Source of the DNA: Sulfitobacter sp. M05
GTDB taxonomy: Bacteria; Pseudomonadota; Alphaproteobacteria; Rhodobacterales; Rhodobacteraceae
Assembly (NCBI RefSeq): GCF_029285175.1
Contig: NZ_JABEDH010000002.1
Coordinates: 620,001-684,000 of the forward strand
Length of the DNA: 64,000 nucleotides
Direction of reading: 5' to 3'
The translations under genes and the position numbers were made by a program. Below the pieces are notes generated by a model. That model searched no databases. It worked only from the letters and a program-made list of their open reading frames with translations, and was not told the DNA's origin. This document shows, one piece after another, positions 45,121 to 54,437 of the stretch (positions within the stretch are counted from its first letter, which is position 1; every line of letters begins with the position of its first letter).

Positions 45121-45789
45121 ATGATCTATCTGGAAAATCTAACCAAGTTCTTTCCGTCACGCAACGGGCGGCAGATGATCGTTGAAAACCTGACGGCGGT
45201 TTTTCCAACCGGGGCAAGCGTGGCGTTACTGGGGCGCAACGGGGCTGGCAAAAGCACCCTTTTGAAGCTGATTGCAGGGACAATTCGCCCGACATCCGGC
45301 AGGGTTTTGTCAACCGGAAGCATCTCTTATCCCGTGGGTTTTCAGGGGTCGTTCCATCCCGATTTGACGGGCGTGCAGAACACCCGGTTTGTTGCGCGGC
45401 TCTATGGTGTGGACAGTGACGGGTTGGTGAATTTTGTAGAAGACTTTGCAGAACTTGGCGGCCATTTTCGGATGCCCTTGCGCACTTATTCTGCGGGCAT
45501 GAAATCGCGGCTGTCTTTTGGTGTTTCCATGGGTATTCCGTTTGATACCTATTTGGTGGATGAGGTGACATCGGTGGGGGACGGGGCGTTCCGGCATAAA
45601 AGCGTTCAGGTTTTTGATAAACGAAATGAGACCGCTGGAGCTATTGTTGTAACCCATTCTCCGCCGATGGTGCGCCGGTTGTGTAACATGGCGGCGGTAT
45701 TGGAACGTGGCCAGCTGCATTTTTACGACGATCTTGATGCCGCTTTGGCGCATCACGAATACAATCTGGCATTACCACCGGATCGCTAG
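45121..45789 (+). CDS. kpsT: ABC exporter ATPase (KpsT type)
   Basis: ATPase powering polysaccharide export with KpsM, 222 residues. Walker A is GRNGAGKST (38-46), the signature is YSAGMKSRLSF, Walker B is TYLVDEVTSVGD, and the switch histidine is in VVTHSPPMVRR. The length and the absence of a C-terminal carbohydrate-binding domain match KpsT, not Wzt. The last 149 bp overlap, in antisense, the 3' end of the convergent glycosyltransferase gene. Confidence 0.92.
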   Translation: MIYLENLTKFFPSRNGRQMIVENLTAVFPTGASVALLGRNGAGKSTLLKLIAGTIRPTSGRVLSTGSISYPVGFQGSFHPDLTGVQNTRFVARLYGVDSDGLVNFVEDFAELGGHFRMPLRTYSAGMKSRLSFGVSMGIPFDTYLVDEVTSVGDGAFRHKSVQVFDKRNETAGAIVVTHSPPMVRRLCNMAAVLERGQLHFYDDLDAALAHHEYNLALPPDR

Positions 45790-46933
45790 CGGACCGCAAA
45801 ACGGACCGCACCAAGGCACGGGCGTTGCGTGAAAAAATCGCCGGTGCCCATTTTGCCTGCCAGACCATTTTGATTTCTGAAGGCAGGGTTTTGGAATGGC
45901 GCTCGAACACGGCCAGCATCCTGACAATGCGTTCCGCTTCCCGAGGCAGGTTGCCGCTGTTCATCAGCACGGCGCAGGGATGTGCGCGAACCAGATCCGA
46001 TGCCCCGTCGAAATCACGCAAGATAATGGGCAGGCCCGCCTCGAATGCTTCCAGGGCACCGATGGGTGTCCCCTCGTAGCGGGAGGTCAGCAGGTAGGCA
46101 TCAGCTGTGCTGAGCGGCTGGCGGACATCGAGCAACGGCCCGGTGAAGGTGATCCGTTCAAAAACATTCTGCGGGATCAGGGTGGCGATGTCGGATTGAA
46201 ATCCGGCATCCTCGGTGCCCGGCCCGCAAAGGGTGAGGTAGAAATGTGGTGGTAGCTCCGCGAGCAGACGTACAGCGAGGTCATAGTCCTTTTGCCTGCC
46301 TGTCCTGCCCGTCATAACCAAGCGCTTGATCCCCTTTGTTTTTTCGGAAGGGAGGGGGCGCAGATCGGAGCAGTTTGGCATGATATGAATCCGGTGTCGT
46401 GCCAACCGCCGTGCCCGGGCAGTTTGCGCCATTTCACCAGCCATCCGGTGATCGAGAAACACCAGATTTTGTGGCGGACAGATCGCCACAAGCATTCTTT
46501 CCAAGGCCTTGCAAATACGGTGTATGACCGGGTGGTAGCCCGGCCCATACGGCAGCCCGTGATGGGTGAAGACCACCGGACAGGCGGGTTTCCAGATGCG
46601 AAATGCGAGGAACAACCGGCAAACCAAGACCTGAAGGCGGGCGTGTATCCAGACAAGATCGGCCGGCTCTGATTTCAACATATCCAGAAGCGTGGAAATG
46701 CCCCGCCAGTTGTGGCGGATCGAAAGCCGTCTGGTCAGGCCGGAGATGATCTTGTGGCGCACAGGCATCGACCCAAGTGCTGTAAACCCGCCCTCGTCCT
46801 TGTCACTGATTACGGTCAGCGCGGCGACATCCTGCAATGCGCCAGCAAGGTGCAGGATATGCCGGGGCACACCAGAGGGACGGCCATCGCCGCCCACCAA
46901 CAGAATTCTGGGTTTGCGGTTAAATTCTGCCAA
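45641..46933 (-). CDS. GT4-type glycosyltransferase
   Basis: A glycosyltransferase of about 430 residues with GT-B fold: N-terminal RILLVGGDGRPSGVPRHILHLA, donor-side RLVMTGRTGRQKDYDLAVRLL and TSRYEGTPIGALEAFEAGLPII. Sugar specificity is unknown. No ATG fits; TTG 46933 is preferred because it starts just before the family N-terminus, with TTG 47005 as alternative. It overlaps the upstream GT2 gene by 14 bp. The last 49 residues are read antisense to kpsT and fall outside the glycosyltransferase fold. Confidence 0.82.
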   Translation of the reverse strand: MAEFNRKPRILLVGGDGRPSGVPRHILHLAGALQDVAALTVISDKDEGGFTALGSMPVRHKIISGLTRRLSIRHNWRGISTLLDMLKSEPADLVWIHARLQVLVCRLFLAFRIWKPACPVVFTHHGLPYGPGYHPVIHRICKALERMLVAICPPQNLVFLDHRMAGEMAQTARARRLARHRIHIMPNCSDLRPLPSEKTKGIKRLVMTGRTGRQKDYDLAVRLLAELPPHFYLTLCGPGTEDAGFQSDIATLIPQNVFERITFTGPLLDVRQPLSTADAYLLTSRYEGTPIGALEAFEAGLPIILRDFDGASDLVRAHPCAVLMNSGNLPREAERIVRMLAVFERHSKTLPSEIKMVWQAKWAPAIFSRNARALVRSVLRSASDPVVMPDCIRDAPKRHQDRRKNAAGHVPIPPPCYTTGAPSAENGLQQ

Positions 46934-47870
46934 GGCTGGCCGCCCCCCAGAATCCAAGCGTGGCGGTGCGGTGCTGCCGGTAGGGGGCGATGGCGCGCAG
47001 GGCAAAGAGACGCGCCAGTGGCGGCGCGTGACGGGCCGCAGAAAAGCGACGGCATGTTTCGCGGGCCTGAGGTGTTAAAAACCCCTCAATTGCGCGCAAA
47101 GCTTGCAGGTTTTTCTCGATGCGCTGGGCGAAAAAGCCGCGTAAAACACCCGCTTTGCGCTGCATCTGGGGCAACATTCCATGCCCCGCGCCAATCACGT
47201 TTTGGCCATGCTGCCGGTAGAGAATCTGGGGCAGGCTGTTGTCAAACAGCACCGTGCCCCCGGTTGCCGTCATCAACAGATAAAGCCACCAGTCATGTGC
47301 AAACACCTTGTCGGTATGATGCGCGGCCATTTGTGCAAGGGCGGCCGCCGCCGGGTTAAGCAGGATGGTATTCCCGGTGGCCACGTTTTCAATCAGCGCG
47401 TTGCGCAGGGTAAATGGCCGCAACATCCGGGGCGAAAACCGCTGACGGTTGGTGCGTGGATACCAATAGGATTGGCGGGCGCAGTAAAGAGCGGCACGTG
47501 GCCCCTGCTGTGCAAGCTGCGCCAGAGCGCGGGCGAGTTTATCCGGCATCCAGATGTCATCCTGATCTGCGAAACTGACATATCCCGCATCAACGGGAAG
47601 GGCGCGGATAAGCGACATGAAGTTATCGGAAAACCCACTGCAAGGGCCGCATTTTATGGTGACCTGACCGGGGTGATTTTGGGCAAATTCATCTAGTATT
47701 TGTGCGCTGGCATCTGTTGATCCGTCATCACTGCACATCAGGTGCCAGTTCGCGTGAGATTGCTGCGAGATACTGTGCAGCTGGGCGGCAAGGTGATCCG
47801 CGCCGTTGCGGATACCCATCAGGATCGTGACCCGAGGTGCCGGGGAATATGAGAATGCGGTGTTTGTCAT
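46920..47870 (-). CDS. GT2 glycosyltransferase (rhamnosyltransferase-like)
   Basis: A 316-residue GT-A protein: VTILMGIRNGADHLAAQL, MCSDDGSTDAS, the DxD-type FADQDDIW and the later FAHDWWLYLL. The arrangement resembles rhamnosyltransferases, which would suit the dTDP-rhamnose genes at 56 kb; that link is inferred. It is translated upstream of the GT4 gene with a 14-bp overlap. Confidence 0.84.
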   Translation of the reverse strand: MTNTAFSYSPAPRVTILMGIRNGADHLAAQLHSISQQSHANWHLMCSDDGSTDASAQILDEFAQNHPGQVTIKCGPCSGFSDNFMSLIRALPVDAGYVSFADQDDIWMPDKLARALAQLAQQGPRAALYCARQSYWYPRTNRQRFSPRMLRPFTLRNALIENVATGNTILLNPAAAALAQMAAHHTDKVFAHDWWLYLLMTATGGTVLFDNSLPQILYRQHGQNVIGAGHGMLPQMQRKAGVLRGFFAQRIEKNLQALRAIEGFLTPQARETCRRFSAARHAPPLARLFALRAIAPYRQHRTATLGFWGAASLGRI

Positions 47871-47958
47871 TTCCGCTTTAGGACAAGCTAAAAAAGTTCA
47901 CAAATTGTTAAGTGTCGTCAATTAACCGTCTTCCCTGAAATCACGAAGGAGGGTTCTT

Positions 47959-49272
47959 GTGTCGAGATTGCCATTGCTCACTTTGATCAAGCGGTTTGGC
48001 TCTGCCTTGCGGCGGGAGGGTACTGGTGCGGCAGTGCGACGGAGTGTGAATTATCTGCGTCGGCGGGCCCGCGGGGCGGGGATTGGCACAGTTCCGCTTG
48101 CCACCGATACGGGGCCAAGAGGTTCGGAACGGTATCTGCATGGAGTTTGGCAAAATCTGGCACAGCAGGACGCATTTCACATCCTGCAAGCGCCCAGTGT
48201 TGACCGTGCCCGACGTCAGATTGCGATGATTGCGGACCTGAACCTGCCGCAATGTCGGAAGTACCGGGTTGAGCAACTGGCCGGGTTCTGGCGTAGCAGA
48301 GGGGTGGAATTTGAATATGCACATTATCAGGACATTCCGCGCGCCACACGGATCATGCAACACGCGACCCATCTGATGGAATACCGGCTGCAATCGGGGG
48401 CCGCGACGGACATGTTTCGCTATGAGGCGCGGCGGCTACGGCTGCCGATCCTCTATGATCTGGATGACCCACTTTTTTCGGTTTCCGCCTACGAGACCTA
48501 TCGCAACATGGAAGCATTGGACCCGGCGTTAAAATCCCACTTCGTGGCCGAGGCCCCTAAGTATCTCAGCATGATGAACGGGGCTGATATTCTCTCTGTT
48601 TCAACTCCCGGAATGGCGCAACATGCGGGGCTGTATTCGGGTCGCCCGATTTTTGTCAGGCGCAACTTTGCCGATGTGCAGACATTACATGCGGGGGCTG
48701 CAGCTATGGCTGACAATGGCGCTGATGACGGGATGTTCCGTGTGGCATTTGCCAGTGGCTCGCAGGGGCATGAGATTGATCTGGCGGAGATACTGCCCCC
48801 CCTGTCCGCGTTCATTCAGGCAGACCGAAACAGGCGTTTGATGTTGATCGGACACTTTGATCTGACCCATTTGCCGGAAGGTTTGAAGCCGCAGATAGAG
48901 ACGGTCGCGTTTCGCGATTACGACCGCTATCTCAGTGCGGTTGCCCGGGCGGATTGTACCGTAATGCCGCTTTGTGACGATGCATTTAACCGATGCAAAA
49001 GCGCTGTGCGGGTTTTGGATGCGGCATCGGTTGGTGTTCCGTCAATTGTTGCAGGTGTCGGTGATCTGGCCTCGGTTGTGAATTCGGGCGAAACAGGAAT
49101 TGTGGTGCAACAGGGCGGAAGCTGGATGCAGGCATTGCGTGAAATTGCCGCGTGCCCCAAAGCTGCGGCGCAGATGGGCAGGAACGCGCGTGCGAATCTG
49201 GAGGAACGCTGGTGTGCTTCGGATCAACCGCACATCATCGCGCCAGAGTTGATCGAATGGGTAGAGGCATGA
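47959..49272 (+). CDS. Glycosyltransferase (GT-B type)
   Basis: A 437-residue protein. The C-terminal half has a GT4-like pattern (FRVAFASGSQGHEIDLAEILP, AVARADCTVMPLCDDAFNRCKSAVRVLDAASVGVPSIV). The N-terminal half is less clear, with ILYDLDDPLFSVSAYET, a block common in O-antigen/capsule transferases. The start is GTG at 47959 with AAGGAGG upstream. The stop overlaps the next gene by 4 bp (ATGA). Confidence 0.8.
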   Translation: MSRLPLLTLIKRFGSALRREGTGAAVRRSVNYLRRRARGAGIGTVPLATDTGPRGSERYLHGVWQNLAQQDAFHILQAPSVDRARRQIAMIADLNLPQCRKYRVEQLAGFWRSRGVEFEYAHYQDIPRATRIMQHATHLMEYRLQSGAATDMFRYEARRLRLPILYDLDDPLFSVSAYETYRNMEALDPALKSHFVAEAPKYLSMMNGADILSVSTPGMAQHAGLYSGRPIFVRRNFADVQTLHAGAAAMADNGADDGMFRVAFASGSQGHEIDLAEILPPLSAFIQADRNRRLMLIGHFDLTHLPEGLKPQIETVAFRDYDRYLSAVARADCTVMPLCDDAFNRCKSAVRVLDAASVGVPSIVAGVGDLASVVNSGETGIVVQQGGSWMQALREIAACPKAAAQMGRNARANLEERWCASDQPHIIAPELIEWVEA

Positions 49273-50498
49273 ATTTGCGGCATATATTGGTGGCAAATGT
49301 GTTTTTTGCGCCGTTCAGCTATGGGGGCGCAACGGTGGTTGCCGAACAGGTCGCGGCGTCCTTGATCAAACAGGGCGGGTACCGCGTGACGGCGGTGTCA
49401 CTTTGCGCGCGCAATGATCTTGCGCCTTATGACGTGATCAAGAGTCAGAAAAACGGTATCGTGAATTACCTGATCAACATCCCTGAGCATCGCTCATACG
49501 GGCAGATTTATGATAACCCTGAAGTCACCGCGCGGCTGGCCGAATTGATCAGCGCGCTGGAGCCCGATCTGATCCACGCACATTGTGTTCAGAACATGGG
49601 GACCGGCGTTATCACCGCTGCGGAGGCGGCACATGTGCCGGTTATCCTGAGTGTTCATGATTTTTGGTGGCTGTGCGAGCGCCAGTTTATGATCCGGCTG
49701 GATGAGAAATACTGTGGTCAAAACCCTGTTAAGATCGAAAATTGCAAGGGATGTGTCGATAATTTCTGGGCGGCAAAGACACGTTTCAATCACTTGCAGG
49801 GGATCAGTAAAAAGGTGGCTTTGGTGACCTATCCGTCAAACTTCGCGAAGGAGTTGAGCGAAGCATCCGGTTTTGCCAAGGGCATCGGGGTGGTTTGGGA
49901 AAACGGCGTACGACCGCCGGAACCGGAGTTTTTTGAGAAACAGGCAGCCCGGCGGGCATCGGATCAGCGGGTCACCTTTGGCTATGTTGGGGGCCCAGCC
50001 CAAATCAAGGGGTGGCCGCAGATCGAACAGGCCTTTGCCGGCATCAAAACGGGCAAGTTTCGCGGACTTGTTGCCGAAGGCAGCCGCGACAAATCATGGT
50101 GGTGTGAAAGACAGCTTAGAAAGCTGCCCGGAGCATGGGAAATATACCCTCGTTTTGAACAACATAATATGGATGATTTCTATGCAGAGATTGACGTGCT
50201 TTTGTTCATGTCGCAATGGAAAGAGACCTTTGGGTTGGCCATTCGCGAGGCCTTGGCGCGGGGCATTACAGTGATCCAGACGGAGAGTGGTGGCACTGTT
50301 GAGCATGGCGCTATCCGGCAAGACAAGCTCATCCCGATTGCCGCGCCGCCTGAGCGGTTGCGGGCGCAAATTAACGAGGTTTTACATTCGGGCCGCCGTC
50401 ACCGTGCGCCGTGTCCGGTGGTGCATTTTCGGGATCAGGCCCGTGCGTTTTCTGCTTTGGTTGATCAGGTTCTGCATGATGTGGATTGCGCCGCCTGA
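49269..50498 (+). CDS. GT4-type glycosyltransferase
   Basis: A 409-residue glycosyltransferase: HILVANVFFAPFSYGGATVVAEQVAASL at the start, LIHAHCVQNMG, a cysteine-rich loop (SVHDFWWLCERQF ... YCGQ ... NCKGC) common in this subgroup, TFGYVGGPAQIKGW, and the donor site WKETFGLAIREALARGI. It is co-translated with the preceding glycosyltransferase. Its stop lies 2 bp before the duplicated target of the insertion sequence. Confidence 0.87.
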   Translation: MNLRHILVANVFFAPFSYGGATVVAEQVAASLIKQGGYRVTAVSLCARNDLAPYDVIKSQKNGIVNYLINIPEHRSYGQIYDNPEVTARLAELISALEPDLIHAHCVQNMGTGVITAAEAAHVPVILSVHDFWWLCERQFMIRLDEKYCGQNPVKIENCKGCVDNFWAAKTRFNHLQGISKKVALVTYPSNFAKELSEASGFAKGIGVVWENGVRPPEPEFFEKQAARRASDQRVTFGYVGGPAQIKGWPQIEQAFAGIKTGKFRGLVAEGSRDKSWWCERQLRKLPGAWEIYPRFEQHNMDDFYAEIDVLLFMSQWKETFGLAIREALARGITVIQTESGGTVEHGAIRQDKLIPIAAPPERLRAQINEVLHSGRRHRAPCPVVHFRDQARAFSALVDQVLHDVDCAA

Positions 50499-50500
50499 GC

Positions 50501-51427
50501 CTAGTTTTTTAGTCCCAGAGTGTGGTGGGTTGGGTTAATGTTGAATCTTTCTGGCTCATTTGTTCAGATTTTGCAGATTTATTCGAATGGCGTGAGGCCT
50601 TTGAGGGTCTTTAATCGGCGCGCATAATTGTAAGCCGCGATGAAGTTGGTGACATGCGTTTCCAGCTGAGTGTGTGTGTCGTAGTGGTAGCGTTTGATCG
50701 TTGCTTCCTTGATCGTCCTGTTCATCCGCTCCATCGCATATTTATCCTGTTTGCGATTGGTGAACTGGATGCCCCCTCTCGGCAGATTGCTTCGCAATCG
50801 CCTGCCGGGCGATGGTTATCCGTTAGGACCGTGTGGATCTTGTCGGGAACCACCATGATGAGATTGCGCAGAAACTGGGCCGCGACCATCTTACCCGCCC
50901 GTTCGTACAGTTCGACATATGCAAACTTCGATGTGCGGTCGATTGCCACCAAGAGGCGGATTTTGCCTTCGCTTGTGCGGACTTCAGCAATATCGATGTG
51001 GAAGTACACAATCCGATACCGCTTGAGCTTCTTCTTGGGCTTGTCGCCTTCGACCTCGGGCAATCTGCATGATCCCATGCCGCTGCAGGCAGCGATGCAA
51101 AGAAGAGCGCATCAGAGATGGGATGATGGGCTGCAGCGCATAGAGGCAATCGTCCAAAGGCAGCAATGTATATCGCCGAAACGCAACAATCACAGCCTCC
51201 TGTTCAATGCTGAGAACCGTTGAATGCGCGTCCTTGGGACCGATCACCGCGTCTTCAAGATGGTCGCGTTTGCGCAACCTAGAGACCGTCTTGATTTTGA
51301 TCCCAAGTTCCCGGCTTAACGCCGCGTTCGAAGCGCACGCTTTTCGGATCATGCTGCGCATAACCCTGCCAGCCAGAGGATCGCTGTATGAGAGCTCGGA
51401 CGGCGCGCGTCGTCTTGGCGCTCCCAT
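50501..51427 (-). pseudogene. IS481-family transposase, inactivated
   Basis: The N-terminus is intact from ATG 51427 (helix-turn-helix ALSRELGIKIKTVSRLRKR, HTLLPLDDCLYALQ-like block). A 1-nt insertion near 51070 shifts the frame; the next frame holds FHIDIAEVRTSEGK with the first catalytic Asp and VLTDN with the second. About 41 bp of palindromic DNA at 50773-50814 then restores the first frame. About 33 residues are missing between KYAMERM and RMNRTIKEA, apparently a deletion between two ERM repeats. Near the end two codons are stops (TAA at 50579-50581, TGA 15 bp later) where Tyr and Trp are expected. Confidence 0.85.
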
Positions 51428-51499
51428 GAAGAATTTGTCCCATAGCGTTTCCTTTTGATGGTTACAGACAGGTAGACCACCACACTCCGGGACTAAACA
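50505..51499 (-). mobile_element. Decayed IS481-type insertion sequence
   Basis: About 995 bp. Terminal inverted repeats of 21 bp match with one difference: 50508-50528 against 51477-51497. The right end reads TGTTTAGTCCC inward, the left end TTTTTAGTCCC. The sequence CCTAG is duplicated directly outside both ends (50500-50504 and 51500-51504), a 5-bp target-site duplication. The transposase inside is broken, so the copy cannot move by itself. Confidence 0.85.
50773..50814. repeat. Small palindromic insert inside the transposase
   Basis: About 41 bp that IS481 relatives lack. Its core folds as CGGCAG-ATTGC (50780-50790), loop TTC, GCAAT-(CGC)-CTGCCG (50794-50807). This looks like a REP or other small palindromic element that entered the IS. 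Confidence 0.5.
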
Positions 51500-51500
51500 C

Positions 51501-54221
51501 CTAGAAGACGAAATCGTTTTCATCCAGATCATCAAGGTTCACGCGGTTGAGTCTGATGGAACTGTTCCCGCCGGTCTGGATGACGACATCCTGACCAGAC
51601 TGAAAGGAGGCGTTCAGGACATCGGAAAGGCGGGTCATGCCGTCCACTCGGGACAAATCTATGATCTCATTCGCGCTTGTTGCGTCAAAATCGCCAACCG
51701 TGTCATTGCCATGGTTGTTTTCAAACAGAAATTCATCCGCATTAAAGCTGCCGTGAAGAGAGTCATCGCCGTCGCCACCAAGGATCGTGTCAAAACCGGC
51801 CCCGCCGTACACCGTGTCATTGCCTGTTCCGCCGTCAATGATGTCGTTGCCCTGCCCGCCGAAGAACCGATCGCCGCCTTCGCCCCCCCACATGGAATCG
51901 TTGCCTTCCTGTCCGAAGACCCCGTCCCCGCTGTGACCACCGTAGAGCTGGTCATTGCCGCGTCCGCCAAAGAGGCGGTCAAATCCAAGCCCCCCCAGCA
52001 GGATATCGTTGCCGTCTTCGCCATAGAGGTTGTCCGCCTGATGTCCGCCATCAAGCAGATCATCGCCGTCGCCGCCGTTCAACAGATCGAAACCGGCATT
52101 GCCAAACAAGGTGTCGTTGCCAGCTTCGCCAAAAACCGCATCCACGCCATAGCCAACGTTGCTGCCGGCGCTCAGCCAATCATCGCCGTCCCCGCCCCAG
52201 ACCCGATCCGGCGATGAACCGGCCCACACCCGATCGTTTCCGGAACCGCCGCTGATTCTGTCAAACCCGTCCCCGCCCAGCAGAACATCATTGCCTGCGC
52301 CGCCGCTGATCGAATCGGCATAGGTATCGCCCGAAATTGTGTCGTGTCCGGTGCCACCATCAAGGGTGTCAAAGCCGGCACCGCCCAGCAGAAAATCACT
52401 GTCATTCCCGCCGTGAACCAGATCATTGCCACCCTCACCGTTGACCGCATCACGACCTGCACCGGATTGCAGCGTATCATTGCCCCTGCCGCCAAATATT
52501 CGATCGTTGCCGGCACCGGTGGTAATCTGATCGTTGGCATGTGTACCACCGGTGTCATTTGCGCTGCGGTTCAGGGCGTATTGCGGTGCGTTCTGCCAAG
52601 GCGAACCAAGGTTTTCTGGGTCAATCCCTGTCGGATTTGCGCTGGAGCCCGGGTTTGGATCCGGGCGCGGCGGGCCACTGCCGCCGGGGTAAACTGCGGG
52701 ATCTGTCTGTATACGCCCGCCTGTTATCAGGTTGGTGGTATCAAAATCCTGAGCGTAAAATCGGGAACCGTCAGACGAGCGGACTTCAAGAACATCGGCA
52801 CCTAATCTGAATTCGGCACCCCAGCTGTGCGAGACAATGGTCATCTGTCCAAAGGCGTTGGTCTGACTGAAATCGGTCATGTCGATCCGGTCAAACCCCA
52901 TCTCGAAGTCCTGAATGACGTCACGAGAGCCGTCCTCGGTCAGGACAAAGGTGTCACGCCCGCCGTCCCCGCGCAGGGTATCCGCGCCGGCCCCGTCCAG
53001 CAGGATGTCATTGCCGAAATTGCCGTTCAGGTGATCGTCGCCTGCACCGCCCGAAAGGATGTCATCCCCGACGCGACCGTTTAATGTGCTGCCGTTCGCC
53101 GAGGCCCCGAGGTTGATGCCGAGATTGGGCAAGGCAACGGAAAACTCTGCCAGATAGGGGGCTGCCTCGGTGGCCACCCAGAAGCGCAGACCGTCAGGCA
53201 TCGCCATGGCGTCAATGGAGGTGATGCCACGCAGCGGGGTTGCGGCCTCTGCGGGCATGGCGTCAATGTGTTGCAGACGGCCACCCGGCAAGACAGTAAA
53301 CATGCTGACACCGCTGTCCGACCCCGCCGCGAGGATGAAATTCTGACCGTCAACGGTGACGCTGGTAACGTGACTGGCATCGGCAAACCGGGTGCCAAGG
53401 CCGTCGATCAGGTGGTCAACCGGTACCATTCCTTGGGGGGTAACGGCGAAGGTTGAAAGTGAGTCGCTGCCGGAACCGGCCACCACGACATAGAGCTTGC
53501 CATCCGCCGCAGAGGTCACCGCCAGCGCATCGGGTCGATCAACCCAAAATCCGCTATTGGCGTCCACATCGTTAATATGTGTCAGTTTTCCGTCGGTACC
53601 CTGACGAAACATGCTGACGGTGTCTGCGCCCTGATAGGTGACAAATGCATAGGTTTGCCCGTTATGTGTGGTGCTGGTGATATCGGTGGCACGTTCGCCC
53701 TGCATGGCGTTGCCCTGATTGATGTTGGACAGATTGAGCGTGCTGCCTGATCCGAATGACATATTGACCAGCCCGCCATTGCGCAAAGCGCCAAGGCCGG
53801 TGTTGCCGTCGCCGATCAGCTCCATCTCGGTGAGGCCGCCAAGGTGGCGCCCCGGTGCCGTATAGGTAATGCTTCCGTCGATGGCATTGCCGGCACCGTT
53901 ACTGTCCAGCCGAACACCAGTCAGATTGCTGTTGTTAAGGCCCGCCATATAGAGCTGTTGGCCACCGCCGGCATCGCGTAGCACCAGATCCGTTGTTTCA
54001 AGTTGCAGCAAATGGGGGGCGATACGCCACTGCTGATTCAGCGTGGTATCACCGGCGTTATTGCTCAGATCATAGGCCGACAGCCATCCGTTTCCCCGGG
54101 TTGCGGCAAATAGCATGGGACCGCCAGAACCATCGACAATTTTAATGTCGTTCAACCCGACCAGCCCAAATTCCTCAAGCGATGAAAGCGCCCCGTGATT
54201 TGAAAATACTGCTCTTACCAT
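51501..54221 (-). CDS. Secreted beta-propeller protein with RTX calcium-binding repeats
   Basis: A 906-residue protein. Residues 1 to about 370 are a seven-bladed-propeller-like region with repeated segments such as QLYMAGLNNSNLTG, TYAFVTYQGADTVSMF and LYVVVAGSGSDSLSTF. RTX nonapeptides (GGxGxDxUx) follow in two groups, about 377-430 and 565-830, separated by a non-repeat domain and a Pro-rich linker. The C-terminus (DLDENDFVF) is a typical type I secretion tail, and there is no N-terminal signal peptide. Function is unknown; a surface or matrix protein is inferred. ATG 54221 follows AAGGTCA. The secretion genes are not in the window. Confidence 0.85.
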   Translation of the reverse strand: MVRAVFSNHGALSSLEEFGLVGLNDIKIVDGSGGPMLFAATRGNGWLSAYDLSNNAGDTTLNQQWRIAPHLLQLETTDLVLRDAGGGQQLYMAGLNNSNLTGVRLDSNGAGNAIDGSITYTAPGRHLGGLTEMELIGDGNTGLGALRNGGLVNMSFGSGSTLNLSNINQGNAMQGERATDITSTTHNGQTYAFVTYQGADTVSMFRQGTDGKLTHINDVDANSGFWVDRPDALAVTSAADGKLYVVVAGSGSDSLSTFAVTPQGMVPVDHLIDGLGTRFADASHVTSVTVDGQNFILAAGSDSGVSMFTVLPGGRLQHIDAMPAEAATPLRGITSIDAMAMPDGLRFWVATEAAPYLAEFSVALPNLGINLGASANGSTLNGRVGDDILSGGAGDDHLNGNFGNDILLDGAGADTLRGDGGRDTFVLTEDGSRDVIQDFEMGFDRIDMTDFSQTNAFGQMTIVSHSWGAEFRLGADVLEVRSSDGSRFYAQDFDTTNLITGGRIQTDPAVYPGGSGPPRPDPNPGSSANPTGIDPENLGSPWQNAPQYALNRSANDTGGTHANDQITTGAGNDRIFGGRGNDTLQSGAGRDAVNGEGGNDLVHGGNDSDFLLGGAGFDTLDGGTGHDTISGDTYADSISGGAGNDVLLGGDGFDRISGGSGNDRVWAGSSPDRVWGGDGDDWLSAGSNVGYGVDAVFGEAGNDTLFGNAGFDLLNGGDGDDLLDGGHQADNLYGEDGNDILLGGLGFDRLFGGRGNDQLYGGHSGDGVFGQEGNDSMWGGEGGDRFFGGQGNDIIDGGTGNDTVYGGAGFDTILGGDGDDSLHGSFNADEFLFENNHGNDTVGDFDATSANEIIDLSRVDGMTRLSDVLNASFQSGQDVVIQTGGNSSIRLNRVNLDDLDENDFVF

Positions 54222-54437
54222 TGACCTTCCCCTTTTCGCGGTGATGGCCTTTGTTGAGTTGTTTTCACGCAAGTTGCGGGTTCAGAAGATGGCAGTTCTG
54301 AGGCGAATGCAGCGGATTTTATGGGTTTGGTGTTGCGCCAACCGGATCCGAGCGGGCGCAAAGGTCAGGGCATGTTCAGGCAATTGTAGGAGGGTCCGGA
54401 ACGTTGAGAATTGATTTACCTTACAAGAGGACCGCCC

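Noticed and set aside
50654-51223. Plus-strand frame of 189 codons within the insertion sequence
   Set aside because: It is antisense to the transposase; the opposite strand carries recognisable IS481 blocks.
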